Notes: generated from the letters alone by a model not told the origin. Positions 1 through 8,909 are shown, counted from the first letter of the stretch. The stretch is 64,000 bases of DNA from Bradyrhizobium huanghuaihaiense (GCF_007830635.1 NZ_VLLA01000004.1:62001-126000), one strand, 5' to 3'. Numbers and translations: made by a program.

Positions 1-987
1 CAGGATTCCGGTGCTGTCGACGCCGCAGCGCCGCAGGCCGTCGAGGCTGCCGCCAGTATCGACGCCCCCTCGATCGCCCCCGACCACGAAGCGCCGCCCA
101 AGCCCGATCAGGTGAAGGCAGACGCCCCGAAGGTTGAGCCACCGCGGATCGAGGTGCCGAAATTGGAAGCCAAGAGCGAGGTCAAGACCGAGGTCAAGGC
201 TGAATCCAAGCCCGAACCGAAGCTCGGCAAGCTCATCGTCATGCCGCCCGCCGACCGCGCCTGGGAGCGCGAGGAGTTCGCCCCGCATGTGAAGGCGGAC
301 GAGCCGCGTGAGACCGGCAGCAAGCGTCGCCTCTCGGCCATGGCCGCCGTGGTGGCGATCGCGGCCAGCGTCGGTGCGATCAGCGGCGCGCTGGCAACGG
401 CCGGCATGATGCATTTTGCCGCCCCGGCCGCCCCGGCCGCCGCGCCGGTGCAGGTCGCCGACACCAGCGCGCTGGATGCGTCCGTCGCGCGGATCGATGC
501 CGACCTCGTCGCGCTCAAGGCGAATGTCGAGCACAGCTCCAAGACCGGCCTCACCCAGTTCAACCGCGCCAATGACCGTCTCGACAAGCTCGAGAAGGCG
601 CAGGCCGAGCCGATGGCGAAGCTCGCAAAGCTGTCCGAGACCGTCGACAAGCTCCGGGCCACGCCGCCTGCCGCTCCCGCGCAGGCCGCTGCCGTGGCGC
701 CCAAGGAGACCACCGGCTCGATCGCGCCGGCCCAGGTTGCGACCGCGGCTGCCGCTTCGGCGCCCGTTCCCGCCGCGCCCAAGACCGAGGTCGGCCGCCT
801 GCCGACGCTCGAAGGCTGGAGGCTGCGCGACGTCGCCAATGGCGGCGCGCTGATCGAAGGCCGCGACGGCCTCTATGAGGTCTATGCCGGCGACCCCATC
901 CCCGGAGTCGGCCGCGTCGACGCGATCCGCCGCCAGGACGGCCGCTGGGTGGTCGTTACCAGCAAGGGCCTGATCGTCGCGCGCTGA
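1..987 (+). CDS. Membrane protein of unknown function, 5' end outside the window
   Basis: The frame is open from the first base, so the gene starts upstream; a GTG at 112 is only an internal candidate. The visible part has a long acidic/proline/lysine-rich cytoplasmic stretch, one hydrophobic segment (about 345-410 nt, 'AAVVAIAASVGAISGAL'), then an Ala/Pro-rich and coiled-coil-like region. It ends in a compact C-terminal domain around 'LPTLEGWRLRDV' and 'GRDGLYEVYAGDPIPG'. This layout (disordered cytoplasmic N-terminus, single TM, periplasmic C-terminal domain) resembles hypothetical proteins common in Bradyrhizobium. I do not know a function. A strong terminator follows directly. Confidence 0.8.
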   Translation, partial: QDSGAVDAAAPQAVEAAASIDAPSIAPDHEAPPKPDQVKADAPKVEPPRIEVPKLEAKSEVKTEVKAESKPEPKLGKLIVMPPADRAWEREEFAPHVKADEPRETGSKRRLSAMAAVVAIAASVGAISGALATAGMMHFAAPAAPAAAPVQVADTSALDASVARIDADLVALKANVEHSSKTGLTQFNRANDRLDKLEKAQAEPMAKLAKLSETVDKLRATPPAAPAQAAAVAPKETTGSIAPAQVATAAAASAPVPAAPKTEVGRLPTLEGWRLRDVANGGALIEGRDGLYEVYAGDPIPGVGRVDAIRRQDGRWVVVTSKGLIVAR

Positions 988-1011
988 GCGTTCGATATTC
1001 GACTTTCGAAG

Positions 1012-1043
1012 AGGCGCTTCACCACCATGTGAAGCGCCTTTTT
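1012..1043 (+). terminator. Rho-independent terminator after the first gene
   Basis: A perfect 11-bp stem (AGGCGCTTCAC / GTGAAGCGCCT) with a 6-nt loop is followed immediately by a T run. It lies 25 nt after the stop codon at 987 and before the next start at 1081, so it should separate the two transcripts. Confidence 0.85.
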
Positions 1044-1080
1044 GCTTGAATAGGCGCGCTCGCGCGGTGTTACTTGAGGC

Positions 1081-2628
1081 ATGAGCCGCGCCTTGAGAAT
1101 TCTCGTTGCTGTCGTCGTGTTGTTCGGCGGCGTCACGTCGCCGTCGGCGGCTGAGAACGCACAGCTCACGCGCGGAACCGCGATCACCGATCCCGACCTG
1201 CTGCGCAAGCTCGACCAGGACGACCAGCTGACGATCTCGCGCCTGTTATGGCCGGAGCGCAACGCGAACTTTCCGCTGACGACGGATCTGCTGTTCGCCT
1301 GGCTGCCGCAGCTCAAGGATATTCCGCCCGCGATCGATGCGGAGTTCGACCGCTACATCGCGCGGCAGAAAGTCGCCTTTCCAAGCGAGACCATCGGCGT
1401 CGGCGAAGGCGTTGACGTGCAGCTGTTCGATCGGGCCGTGCTGAAATCTCCGAACACGCGTTTCGTGCTGGCCGGCATCGTCAACCGCATGGACCGCGCC
1501 TATGTGGCGGAGGAGTCCTGCGGCGAGATCCGCTTGATCTACCGGCTGGCGCGTTTCGATGCCGGGCCTGATGGCGCCAAGACGGCGACGCGGCTGCCGA
1601 TGACGTTCAATCTGGTGCTGAAGGCCCGTGACGCGCGCCAAACAGATGCGAGCGGCAAGCCGGTCAGCTGCGCCGAGGTCGCGCGGCGCTGGCTCGACAA
1701 TGGCGACTGGCAGGGGCTGATCGGCGGCCGCTTCTATCCTCACGACGCGATGGTCGACCGCATCGAGACCAACATCCAGATCTCGATCGCGCCGAAATCG
1801 GCACTGCACGATTTCCGCTCCGACTATCTGCTCAAGGTCTTCAAGTACAACGCCACGACGAAGACGTTCGAGGAATCGACGCTGGAGAACCAGATCGACC
1901 GCGACCGGATCATTGCCGACAACGATCTCCGGCGCGATTTCAAGTCCTGGCTGCTCGCGCCGGAAAATCTCCGCGAGTTCGATCGCGGCACAGTGCTGAT
2001 CCCCGAGAAGTTCCTGGCCAAGGCCGCGGTCGTGCCGACGCCGACCGGCCTCGATGCTTCGCCGTTGCAGCCGGAGTTCGGCATGATGCAAGGGGAAGGA
2101 AAAGGGGAGGGCAAGGACAATCCGGTCTTCACCGACGACGACGTGGTCGGCGCGCTGAAGCAGGCGGCCGCGCGCGGTGACTTGCAGAACATCCGCTCGG
2201 TCGCGGGCTTCCAGCGCCGCCTCAACGATGTCACCTGCGCCGGCTGCCACCAGACCCGAGGGATCGGCGGCTTCCATTTCCCGGGCGTCGACTGGCTCGC
2301 CGACAAGCCGTCCAATTCCACCATCGTGCCGGCCTCGCCGCATTTTATCGGCGACCAGGTGCGCCGCCGCGACATCCTGACCGCGTTCGCCGCGGGCAAA
2401 CGCCCTGATTTCTCACGCGGATTTGCCAGCCGGCCGCAGAGCCGCGGCAGCGCGGAGCTGGCCGGCACCGAATATCAGGACGGCTGGGGCGCGCATTGTT
2501 CCTTGCAAGATGCGGGATCGGGAAGGCGGGACGAGAGTTTTACGTCATGGAGCTGTGCTACAGGCTTGACCTGTCAGGCTGCCGCGGCCTCGCGCCGCAT
2601 CGGCATGTGCTTCATCAAGACGCGTTAG
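1081..2628 (+). CDS. Exported protein with a single c-type haem motif
   Basis: 515 residues. The first 24 residues form a signal peptide (hydrophobic core after MSRALR, cleavage plausible near PSAAE). A CAGCH motif at residues 386-390 is the only CxxCH, so one covalent haem is expected. The stretch around it ('VTCAGCHQTRGIGGFHF') resembles the cytochrome-c part of di-haem or haem-containing periplasmic proteins. The roughly 360 residues in front match no domain I recognise. Extra cysteines occur at residues 147, 197 and near the C-terminus. It is preceded by a terminator, so it has its own promoter. A role in periplasmic electron transfer is inference only. Confidence 0.8.
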   Translation: MSRALRILVAVVVLFGGVTSPSAAENAQLTRGTAITDPDLLRKLDQDDQLTISRLLWPERNANFPLTTDLLFAWLPQLKDIPPAIDAEFDRYIARQKVAFPSETIGVGEGVDVQLFDRAVLKSPNTRFVLAGIVNRMDRAYVAEESCGEIRLIYRLARFDAGPDGAKTATRLPMTFNLVLKARDARQTDASGKPVSCAEVARRWLDNGDWQGLIGGRFYPHDAMVDRIETNIQISIAPKSALHDFRSDYLLKVFKYNATTKTFEESTLENQIDRDRIIADNDLRRDFKSWLLAPENLREFDRGTVLIPEKFLAKAAVVPTPTGLDASPLQPEFGMMQGEGKGEGKDNPVFTDDDVVGALKQAAARGDLQNIRSVAGFQRRLNDVTCAGCHQTRGIGGFHFPGVDWLADKPSNSTIVPASPHFIGDQVRRRDILTAFAAGKRPDFSRGFASRPQSRGSAELAGTEYQDGWGAHCSLQDAGSGRRDESFTSWSCATGLTCQAAAASRRIGMCFIKTR

Positions 2629-2656
2629 GCCGCCTCCAACCTGGTTTGGATGACCC

Positions 2657-2821
2657 ATGACGGACACGAGCGAAGCCAACAAGATGCGCAATCGCGAGAT
2701 CGCGCGCAACGAGGAAGCCAAGCAGATCACCGGCAGCGTGCGCGTCAGCATCTGGGCGGTCGCGGTGGTCGTCATCATCGGCGGCATTCTGTTCACACTC
2801 GGCTGGCTGGCGTTGAGGTAG
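2657..2821 (+). CDS. Small single-pass membrane protein
   Basis: 54 codons starting MTDTSEANKMRNREIARNEE and ending LFTLGWLALR. A charged, probably helical N-terminal half of about 28 residues precedes one strong transmembrane helix (about residues 31-52). It lies 28 nt after the haem protein in the same orientation and may be cotranscribed. Small proteins of this shape are annotated as hypothetical in Bradyrhizobium. The codon positions are GC-biased as expected for a real gene, and the overlapping alternative frames give no sensible protein. Confidence 0.55.
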   Translation: MTDTSEANKMRNREIARNEEAKQITGSVRVSIWAVAVVVIIGGILFTLGWLALR

Positions 2822-2828
2822 TTTTCTC

Positions 2829-2860
2829 TTTGCCTCTCCCCGCGTGCGGAGAGAGGGGAA
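2829..2860. repeat. Short copy of the CCTCTCCC inverted repeat
   Basis: CCTCTCCCCGCG/GCGGAGAGAGGG forms an imperfect hairpin in the gap between two converging genes. The same CTCTCCC core recurs near 11.2 and 28.7 kb. It may work as a bidirectional mRNA 3'-end structure. Confidence 0.5.
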
Positions 2861-2871
2861 AGAGAGAGCCC

Positions 2872-3519
2872 TCACTTCGCGTAATTCGTCATCCGCTTTC
2901 CCGGCAGCAGCTCATAGGCCGGCTTCCAGCCGGGTAGCGCGGCCATGCGGCCGAGCCAGGCGTGGATCGCGGGATGGCTCGTGGCGAAGTCGAAGCCGTG
3001 CTCGTCGCTGGGATAGTGCAGGTACGCCATCATCGAGATATCGGCGACCGTTGGCTTCGTACCGATCGCAAAGGCATTGTGCTGGAGATGTCCGTCGAGA
3101 ATGCCGAGGAAATCATCGAGCCGCCTGCGAAAATGCTTCAGCACCTGCGGATCGTTCTTCTCGGTGAAGGCGCGCATGAAGCGATAGGTCGCCATGTAGC
3201 CGGTGAGCTTGTGGTTGTCCCAGAACAGCCAGCGCAGCAGCTCGAACTTTTCCTCCTCCGTATCGGCGCCGAAGCGGCCGTACTGCTCGGCGAGCTTCAA
3301 GAGGAGCGGCGCGGTCTGCGTCATCTTCACGCCGTCCACTTCGAGCACGGGAATCTCGCCCATCTCGTTGACGGCCTTGCGCCATTCTGCGGTGCGCGTG
3401 ACGCCGCCGCCAAAGTCGGTCCACACCGGCTCGAACGTCTCGCCGCAAAGCGTCAGCATCAATGCCAGCTTGTAGCTGTTGCCGGATTCGGGGAAGTAGT
3501 GCAGGCGATAACTGGGCAT
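2872..3519 (-). CDS. Glutathione S-transferase family protein
   Basis: 215 residues. The N-terminal thioredoxin-like half contains the cis-proline segment 'GEIPVLEVDG' followed by 'MTQTAPLL', the usual glutathione gamma-glutamyl contact. An all-helical C-terminal domain follows ('WLFWDNHKLTGYMATYRF', 'KPTVADISMMAYLHYP', the latter with the conserved helix-capping Asp). The start at 3519 (MPSYRLHYF) is chosen because the frame further upstream only reads through an intergenic repeat. The family conjugates glutathione to electrophiles or binds ligands; the substrate cannot be told. It is monocistronic, flanked by repeats on both sides. Confidence 0.9.
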   Translation of the reverse strand: MPSYRLHYFPESGNSYKLALMLTLCGETFEPVWTDFGGGVTRTAEWRKAVNEMGEIPVLEVDGVKMTQTAPLLLKLAEQYGRFGADTEEEKFELLRWLFWDNHKLTGYMATYRFMRAFTEKNDPQVLKHFRRRLDDFLGILDGHLQHNAFAIGTKPTVADISMMAYLHYPSDEHGFDFATSHPAIHAWLGRMAALPGWKPAYELLPGKRMTNYAK

Positions 3520-3573
3520 GGGACCTCGCGGTATTGATGTTCTGCCGATTGTTATACCGAGATGGTCCCGCGC

Positions 3574-3655
3574 CGTCATTGCGAGCGCAGCGAAGCAATC
3601 CAGCAATGCATCCGCGGTGAGATTCTGGATTGGCTTCGCTGCGCTCGCAATGACG
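3574..3655. repeat. Inverted repeat family A, copy 1
   Basis: CGTCATTGCGAGCGCAGCGA on the left is matched by its reverse complement on the right, giving a long hairpin of about 30-bp arms. Further copies lie near 22.84, 27.26 and 33.34 kb, always between genes. It resembles the REP-like palindromes of Bradyrhizobium/Rhodopseudomonas. Confidence 0.85.
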
Positions 3656-3685
3656 GGGCTTTGTTGCGCGGTTCGCCTCGCCAAC

Positions 3686-3839
3686 GTCGTCCCGGACAAG
3701 CGCAGCGAAGCGGAGCGCAGATCCGGGACCCATAACCACAGGAAGGCGTTTGGCGAAGACTCGGAGTGACCAGTCGCGCGCGATAACCGCCCCTGTGGTT
3801 ATGGATCCCGGGCTCGCGCTTTGCGCGCCCCGGGACGAC
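3686..3839. repeat. Inverted repeat family B, copy 1
   Basis: Outer arms GTCGTCCCGG.../...CCCGGGACGAC with inner arms containing 'CCCATAACCACAGG' and its complement. Other copies lie near 13.2, 19.5, 21.0 and 42.8 kb. With the family A copy just before it, this repeat fills the whole 342-base gap between the GST and CoA-transferase genes; I see no other feature there. Confidence 0.85.
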
Positions 3840-3861
3840 AGCGAAGTTTAAGGCGACCGCC

Positions 3862-5067
3862 TTACCCCACCGCCCCCGAGCCGCGCAGCTGCTTGATCGT
3901 CGCCTCGTCGTATCCCGCCGCGCGCAAAATCTCGTCACTGTGCTCGCCGACGGCAGGCGGCTTGCGCGGCTGGACCTTCTTGGCGCCGTCGATCCAGATC
4001 GGGCTGGAGATGGTGAGCATGGTGTCGTTCTCGAATGGCACCAGCACCTCGTTGTCGAGCATCTGCTTGTCGTTCGGGATGTCGTCCAGAATGGCGACGA
4101 CGCCGAACACGAGGCCATTGCCGTCGAGGATTTTTCGCCATTCGGAGAGATCCCTGGTGGCGAAGGTCTCGTCCAATATCTTGATCAGCTCGACCGAGCG
4201 AGCGTGACGGTCGGCCTTGGTGGCGAAGCGGGGATCATTGATCAGGTCTTCGCGTCCGAGGCATTTGGCCAGCGTCGGAAACTGCTTCTCCTCGTTCAGC
4301 AGCGACAGGATCAGCCAGCGGCCGTCCTTGCACTGGTAGTGGTTGGCGACCGCGTTCAGCGCGCGTTCGCGCGGGCGCCGCTCGCCGAACTTTGCGCCGC
4401 AGAGCTTTGCCTGCGCCAGCACGCTCGCCGCCCACAGCCCGTTCGCCATCAGATTGGAGGCGACATGCGAGCCCTTGCCGGTCTTCTCGCGCTGATACAG
4501 CGCCGTGACGATGGCGCCGTAGAACGCCATGGCGCAGGGGTGGTCGCCCATGCCGGCGACCGAGCGCGCCGGCGTGGTGTCGATGTCGGCGCGGACGAGG
4601 TCCATCAGGCCGGAGCGCGCCCAATAGGCGTTGCTGTCGAAGCCGGGCTTGTTGGCTTCCTCGCCCTTCTCGCCATAGCCGGTGAAGGAGGCGTAGATCA
4701 GCCGGTCGTTGAGATGGGCGAGATGGTCATAGGTGATGCCGAGCTTGGTGCGGACAGGCGGCGGCATGTTGGTGATGAAGACGTCGGCCTCCTCCACCAG
4801 CTTGTAGAGCACCGCCTGCGCCTCCGGCTTTGCGAGGTCGAGCGCGATGCTCTTCTTGTTGCGGGCCTCGAGCAGCCAGGCGAAATTGTGCTCGCCGGTG
4901 GGATAGCCGGGCAGGTTGGGCAGATTGCGGTAGGGGTCGCCAGCGCCGGGCGGCTCGATCTTGATGACGTCGGCGCCGAAATCCGACAGCACGGTCGCGG
5001 CCGCGGGCGCTGCGATGAAGCTCGCGCAGTCCAGAACCTTCAGCCCCGCAAAAATGCCTTTTTCCAT
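3862..5067 (-). CDS. CaiB/BaiF family CoA-transferase
   Basis: 401 residues, the usual length for class III CoA-transferases. The N-terminal Rossmann segment is 'VLDCASFIAAPAAATVLSDF' followed by 'GADVIKIEPPGAGDP'. 'GFDSNAYWARSG' carries the catalytic aspartate (D144) that forms the acyl anhydride. The start at 5067 has a good GGGAG ribosome site about 11 nt ahead; upstream codons in frame are repeat sequence. Such enzymes move CoA between carboxylic acids; the acid pair cannot be deduced here. It is not in an operon, and a perfect hairpin repeat lies upstream. Confidence 0.9.
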   Translation of the reverse strand: MEKGIFAGLKVLDCASFIAAPAAATVLSDFGADVIKIEPPGAGDPYRNLPNLPGYPTGEHNFAWLLEARNKKSIALDLAKPEAQAVLYKLVEEADVFITNMPPPVRTKLGITYDHLAHLNDRLIYASFTGYGEKGEEANKPGFDSNAYWARSGLMDLVRADIDTTPARSVAGMGDHPCAMAFYGAIVTALYQREKTGKGSHVASNLMANGLWAASVLAQAKLCGAKFGERRPRERALNAVANHYQCKDGRWLILSLLNEEKQFPTLAKCLGREDLINDPRFATKADRHARSVELIKILDETFATRDLSEWRKILDGNGLVFGVVAILDDIPNDKQMLDNEVLVPFENDTMLTISSPIWIDGAKKVQPRKPPAVGEHSDEILRAAGYDEATIKQLRGSGAVG

Positions 5068-5231
5068 CGCGGCGTTGCTCCCTCGCTCTTGTTGTTTCCC
5101 GCGCGCTGGAATTGGCGCAGGCCAAGTCATGGCAGCATTAGACCGATGTTTCGCCGGGATGCAACGGCGCCGGGCGCAGGGCTCGTTGCGCGACATCCAG
5201 CACGTCAGCCAGGGATCTAAAACCATCTCCC

Positions 5232-5289
5232 GTCACCCTGAGGTGCTCGTCCTGCGGTACACCGCAGGACGAGCACCTCAGGATGACGG
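5232..5289. repeat. Near-perfect 58-bp hairpin repeat (family C)
   Basis: CGTCACCCTGAGGTGCTCGT and its reverse complement face each other across a very short loop (GTAC core), with one mismatch pair. The element is in the 266-base gap between the CoA-transferase and putA. It matches the general form of short palindromic mobile repeats in this genus. Confidence 0.85.
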
Positions 5290-5333
5290 AACTGATATTG
5301 CGCGTGCTGTGAAGGCGCCTCCAGGAGCGCCCC

Positions 5334-8333
5334 TCACTCCTCCCCCGCCAGCAGCGCCGCATTGCCGCCCGCTGCCGCGGTGTTGATTGTCACGGTCTGC
5401 TCGGTCGCAAAGCGTGCGAGGTAATGCGGGCCGCCGGCCTTGGGGCCGGTTCCGGACAGGCCGTTGCCGCCGAACGGCTGCACGCCGACGACGGCGCCGA
5501 TCATGTTGCGGTTGACGTAGATGTTGCCGACCTGCACACGGTCGATGATGGCTTCGATGGTGTCGTCGATGCGGGAGTGGACGCCGAGCGTCAGCCCGTA
5601 GCCGGTGCGCTCGATCGACTGCAGCACGTGGCCGAGGTTCTCGGCGCGATAACGCACCACGTGCAGGATCGGGCCGAACACCTCCTCGGTGAGCTGACCG
5701 GCATCCCTGAGCTCGAAGATGTGCGGGGCGACGAAGCAGCCCTCCGGCGCGGTGCCGGCAAAATGCAGCCGCGCCTCTCGCTTCATCCGCGCGATATGCG
5801 CATCGAGCCGCTGCTTGGCCTCAATGTCGATCACCGGACCGACATGGGTTGCGACATCTGCGGGATCGCCGATCTTCAGTTCGCGCGCCGCGCCCGCGAT
5901 CATCTCGATCATGCGGTCTGCGACGTCCTCCTGCACGAACAGCAGCCGCAGCGCCGAGCAGCGCTGGCCGGCGGAGCGGAACGCTGAGGTCACGACATCG
6001 TCGGCGACCTGCTCGGGCAGCGCGGTCGCATCGGCAATCATGGCGTTGATGCCGCCTGTCTCCGCGATCAGCGGCACGATCGGCCCGTCCTTGCCCGCGA
6101 GCGTCCGGTTGATGCTGCGCGCGACCTCGGTCGAGCCGGTGAAGACGACGCCGGCGATATCCTGGTGCGCGGTGAGCAGCGCGCCGATGCGGCCGTCCCC
6201 GGTGACGAGATGCAGCGCGCTCCTGGGAATGCCGGCCTCGTGCAGCAGGGCGACCGCCTCGCGCGCGATGCGCGGCGTCTGCTCGGCGGGTTTTGCCACG
6301 ACGCTGTTGCCGGCCATCAGCGCGGCCGTGACCTGACCGAGGAAAATGGCCAGCGGAAAATTCCAGGGCGAGATCGCGACGAACACGCCGCGGCCGCGCA
6401 GGCCAAGCGCATTGCTCTCGCCGGTCGGGCCCGGCATAGCGGCATCAACGCCGAACAGCTTGCGGCCCTGCGCGGCATAATAGCGGCAGAAGTCGGCGGC
6501 TTCGCGCAGCTCCGACAGCGCGTCGTCGAGTGTCTTGCCACCCTCGGCTTGCAGCAGTGCGATGAAATGCGCGCTGCGGCTCTCCAGGAGATGCGCGGCC
6601 TGCTCCAGGGCCGCCGCACGTGTGCCCGCAGGCGTCCGGCTCCAGGCGGCAAAACCGGCGCGGCTTGCTGCGACCGCTGCATTGGCCTGCTCCGGCGCTG
6701 CGTCAGCGATCGGTTTGAGATCGATCGCCCCAGCCTTGACCTCCGTCAGCAATTGCTCGAGCGCGGCGCGCGCGCCGAACTCGACGCCGCGCGAATTGCG
6801 CCGCTCCGGCGCGAACAGGTTGCCCGGCAACGGAATCCTGGGATGCGCCGCCGCTTGCGGCCGGACGATGGCATCCGCCGGACGCTGCAGCAGCGCCGAC
6901 ATGGGTACGCGATAGTCGGCGGCCTGCGCCACGAAGGATGAGTTCGCGCCGTTCTCCAGCAGCCGCCGCACCAGATAGGCCAGCAGATCGCGATGGCTGC
7001 CGACCGGCGCATAGGTGCGGTAGGCGATATCGGGGTGATCCTTGGCGAGCTGCTCGTAGAGCGCTTCGCCCATGCCGTGCAGGCGCTGGAATTCGAAGCC
7101 GCCGCTGCCGCCGGCCATCTCCAGCACGGTTGCGACCGTCAGTGCGTTATGGGTGGCGAATTGCGGGAAGATGCGCGGCCGCAAGGCCAAAAGCTTCGTC
7201 GCGCAGGCGACGTAATTCAGATCCGTCATCGCCTTGCGCGTGAACACGGGATAGCCGCCGAGCCCGCGCTCCTGCGCGCGCTTGATCTCGGTGTCCCAAT
7301 AGGCGCCCTTGACCAGCCGCACCATCAGCTTACGGTCATGCGCGCGGGCGAGCGCATCGACATAGTCGATCACCGCGCTGGCACGCTTCTGATAGGCCTG
7401 AATCGCGAGCCCGAAACCGTCCCAGCCGGCCAAGGAGGGATCAGCGAGCGTCGCCGCGATCACGTCGAGCGACAGCTCCAGCCGGTCGGCCTCCTCGGCA
7501 TCGACGGTGAAGTTCAGATCATCCGCCTTGGCGCGCTGCGCGAGGTCCAGCAGCAGCGGCACCAATTCGCGCATCACACGGTCGCGGCTGATCGCCTCGA
7601 AGCGAGGATGCAGCGCCGAGAGTTTGACCGAGATGCCGGGCCGGTCGGGCAGGGGATGGGGGCCTGCCGCCTTGCCGATGGTCTCGATGGCGCTGGCATA
7701 GGCGTCGAAATAGCGCTTGGCGTCCGCCGCCGTGCGAGCGCCTTCGCCGAGCATGTCGAAGGAATAGCGCGGCTTCTGGCCGGAGCGCGGCTTGCCCCGC
7801 TCCAGCGCCTGCTCGATGGTCTCGCCCAGCACGAAATGATTGCCCATCAGCCGCATCGCCTGGCGCGTGGCAGTGCGCACCGCCGGCGCGCCGAGCCGCT
7901 TCACCAGCCGGCCGATGGTGCCATCCGGCGTCTCGCCGGGCTGGATCACCCGCGCCGACAGGCCAAGCGCCCAGGCCGAGGCGTTGACCAGGAACGCCGT
8001 GGACTTGGTCTCGTGATGGATGAAGTCGCCCTCGCCGAGCTTGTCCTCGATGAACTGGTCGGCGGTGCGTGCATCAGGCACGCGCAGCAGCGCCTCGGCC
8101 AGCACCATCAGCGCGAGGCCCTCCTTGGTCGAGAGCGCGAACTCCCGCAGCATGTCCTCGACCCCGCCGAGGCGGTCGTCCCGCTTGCGGATCGCCTCGA
8201 TCAGCCGCGTCGCGGTGCGGTCGATCCGCGCCTCCTGCGGCGGGGCCAGATGCGAGGCCGGCAGCAGCCGTGCGGCGATCTCGGCATCATCGGGGGCGTA
8301 GGGGGCGGTGAAGGGCGGCGGAATGTTCGGCAT
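5334..8333 (-). CDS. putA: Bifunctional proline dehydrogenase / L-glutamate-gamma-semialdehyde dehydrogenase
   Basis: 999 residues, matching the short type-A PutA enzymes of Bradyrhizobium. An FAD-dependent proline dehydrogenase barrel occupies about residues 80-480 ('KLSALHPRFE', 'VRLVKGAYWDTEIK', 'FATHNALTV'). An NAD-dependent aldehyde dehydrogenase covers about 520-985 ('ISPWNFPLAIFLGQ', 'VFTGSTEVARSI', catalytic Cys in 'SAGQRCSALR'). It oxidises proline to glutamate, channelling P5C between the two sites. There is no N-terminal ribbon-helix-helix domain, so it should not repress itself. The divergently transcribed Lrp-type gene 114 bp away is the expected regulator. Confidence 0.97.
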   Translation of the reverse strand: MPNIPPPFTAPYAPDDAEIAARLLPASHLAPPQEARIDRTATRLIEAIRKRDDRLGGVEDMLREFALSTKEGLALMVLAEALLRVPDARTADQFIEDKLGEGDFIHHETKSTAFLVNASAWALGLSARVIQPGETPDGTIGRLVKRLGAPAVRTATRQAMRLMGNHFVLGETIEQALERGKPRSGQKPRYSFDMLGEGARTAADAKRYFDAYASAIETIGKAAGPHPLPDRPGISVKLSALHPRFEAISRDRVMRELVPLLLDLAQRAKADDLNFTVDAEEADRLELSLDVIAATLADPSLAGWDGFGLAIQAYQKRASAVIDYVDALARAHDRKLMVRLVKGAYWDTEIKRAQERGLGGYPVFTRKAMTDLNYVACATKLLALRPRIFPQFATHNALTVATVLEMAGGSGGFEFQRLHGMGEALYEQLAKDHPDIAYRTYAPVGSHRDLLAYLVRRLLENGANSSFVAQAADYRVPMSALLQRPADAIVRPQAAAHPRIPLPGNLFAPERRNSRGVEFGARAALEQLLTEVKAGAIDLKPIADAAPEQANAAVAASRAGFAAWSRTPAGTRAAALEQAAHLLESRSAHFIALLQAEGGKTLDDALSELREAADFCRYYAAQGRKLFGVDAAMPGPTGESNALGLRGRGVFVAISPWNFPLAIFLGQVTAALMAGNSVVAKPAEQTPRIAREAVALLHEAGIPRSALHLVTGDGRIGALLTAHQDIAGVVFTGSTEVARSINRTLAGKDGPIVPLIAETGGINAMIADATALPEQVADDVVTSAFRSAGQRCSALRLLFVQEDVADRMIEMIAGAARELKIGDPADVATHVGPVIDIEAKQRLDAHIARMKREARLHFAGTAPEGCFVAPHIFELRDAGQLTEEVFGPILHVVRYRAENLGHVLQSIERTGYGLTLGVHSRIDDTIEAIIDRVQVGNIYVNRNMIGAVVGVQPFGGNGLSGTGPKAGGPHYLARFATEQTVTINTAAAGGNAALLAGEE

Positions 8334-8389
8334 GGCGTGTCCTGTGGCTCAAATTCAGGATAAGGCCCGCGTTACCGTAGTTCGATAGA

Positions 8390-8405
8390 CAAAATAGCGA
8401 TTTTG
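8390..8405. promoter_or_regulatory. Candidate Lrp/PutR operator between putA and its regulator
   Basis: CAAAAT-AGCG-ATTTTG is a perfect 6-bp inverted repeat with a 4-nt spacer, centred in the 114-bp AT-rich gap between the divergent putA and Lrp-type genes. Lrp-family proteins bind AT-rich dyads of this kind. Function is inferred from position and symmetry only. Confidence 0.45.
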
Positions 8406-8447
8406 CCTTAGAAAATGAAGTCAGATATCATGTCGACAAGATAAAAT

Positions 8448-8909
8448 ATGGAACTGGATCGAATCGACCGGAAGATCCTCTCGATTTTGCAGGAAGACGG
8501 GCGGATCGCCAATGTCGAGCTCGCCGAGCGCATCGGCCTGTCGCCGACCTCGATCGGCGAGCGGCTGAAGCGCCTGCAGCGTGAGGGCTTTGTCGAGGGC
8601 TACGGCGCGCGGCTCAATCCGCACCGGCTCGGTCTCGGCTTGCTCGTGTTCGTCGAGGTGCTGCTCGACAAGACCACGCCCGACAATTTCGAGCGCTTTG
8701 CGCGCGCGGTGAAGCTCGCGCCTGAAGTGCTGGAGTGTCACATGGTTGCCGGCGGCTTCGACTATCTTGTGAAGGCGCGGCTTGCTGACATGACCGCCTA
8801 TCGACGCTTCCTCGGCGAGACCCTGCTGTCGATGCCGGGCGTGCGCGAGACGCGGACCTACGCGGTGATGGAGGAGATCAAGCGCGACGCACCGTTGCCG
8901 GTGGGTTAG
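8448..8909 (+). CDS. putR: Lrp/AsnC family transcriptional regulator, probable putA activator
   Basis: 153 residues. An N-terminal winged HTH ('RKILSILQEDGRIANVELAE', then 'RIGLSPTSIGERLKRL') precedes a RAM ligand-binding domain ('GLGLLVFVEVLLDKTTP', 'HMVAGGFDYLVKARLADMTA', 'LLSMPGVRETRTYAVMEEIK'). It is divergent from putA; in Agrobacterium and Rhodobacter a proline-responsive Lrp-type PutR in this position activates putA. The gene symbol rests on family plus location. No strong ribosome site precedes the ATG; an in-frame ATG at 8430 is cut off by a stop, which fixes the start at 8448. Confidence 0.88.
   Translation: MELDRIDRKILSILQEDGRIANVELAERIGLSPTSIGERLKRLQREGFVEGYGARLNPHRLGLGLLVFVEVLLDKTTPDNFERFARAVKLAPEVLECHMVAGGFDYLVKARLADMTAYRRFLGETLLSMPGVRETRTYAVMEEIKRDAPLPVG

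Noticed and set aside
1246..2343. 365-codon open frame on the minus strand opposite the haem protein gene
   Set aside because: Arg/Leu/Asp-rich composition typical of the antisense of a GC-rich gene, no domain, while the plus strand has a signal peptide and a CxxCH motif.
3574..3839. CRISPR array
   Set aside because: Adjacent repeats are different palindrome families with no regular direct repeats or unique spacers.
3940..5220. 426-codon plus-strand frame opposite the first CoA-transferase
   Set aside because: Shadow of a clearly recognisable CaiB gene, with low-complexity composition and no motif.
6993..8363. 456-codon plus-strand frame opposite putA
   Set aside because: Antisense of the proline dehydrogenase domain; no recognisable protein features.
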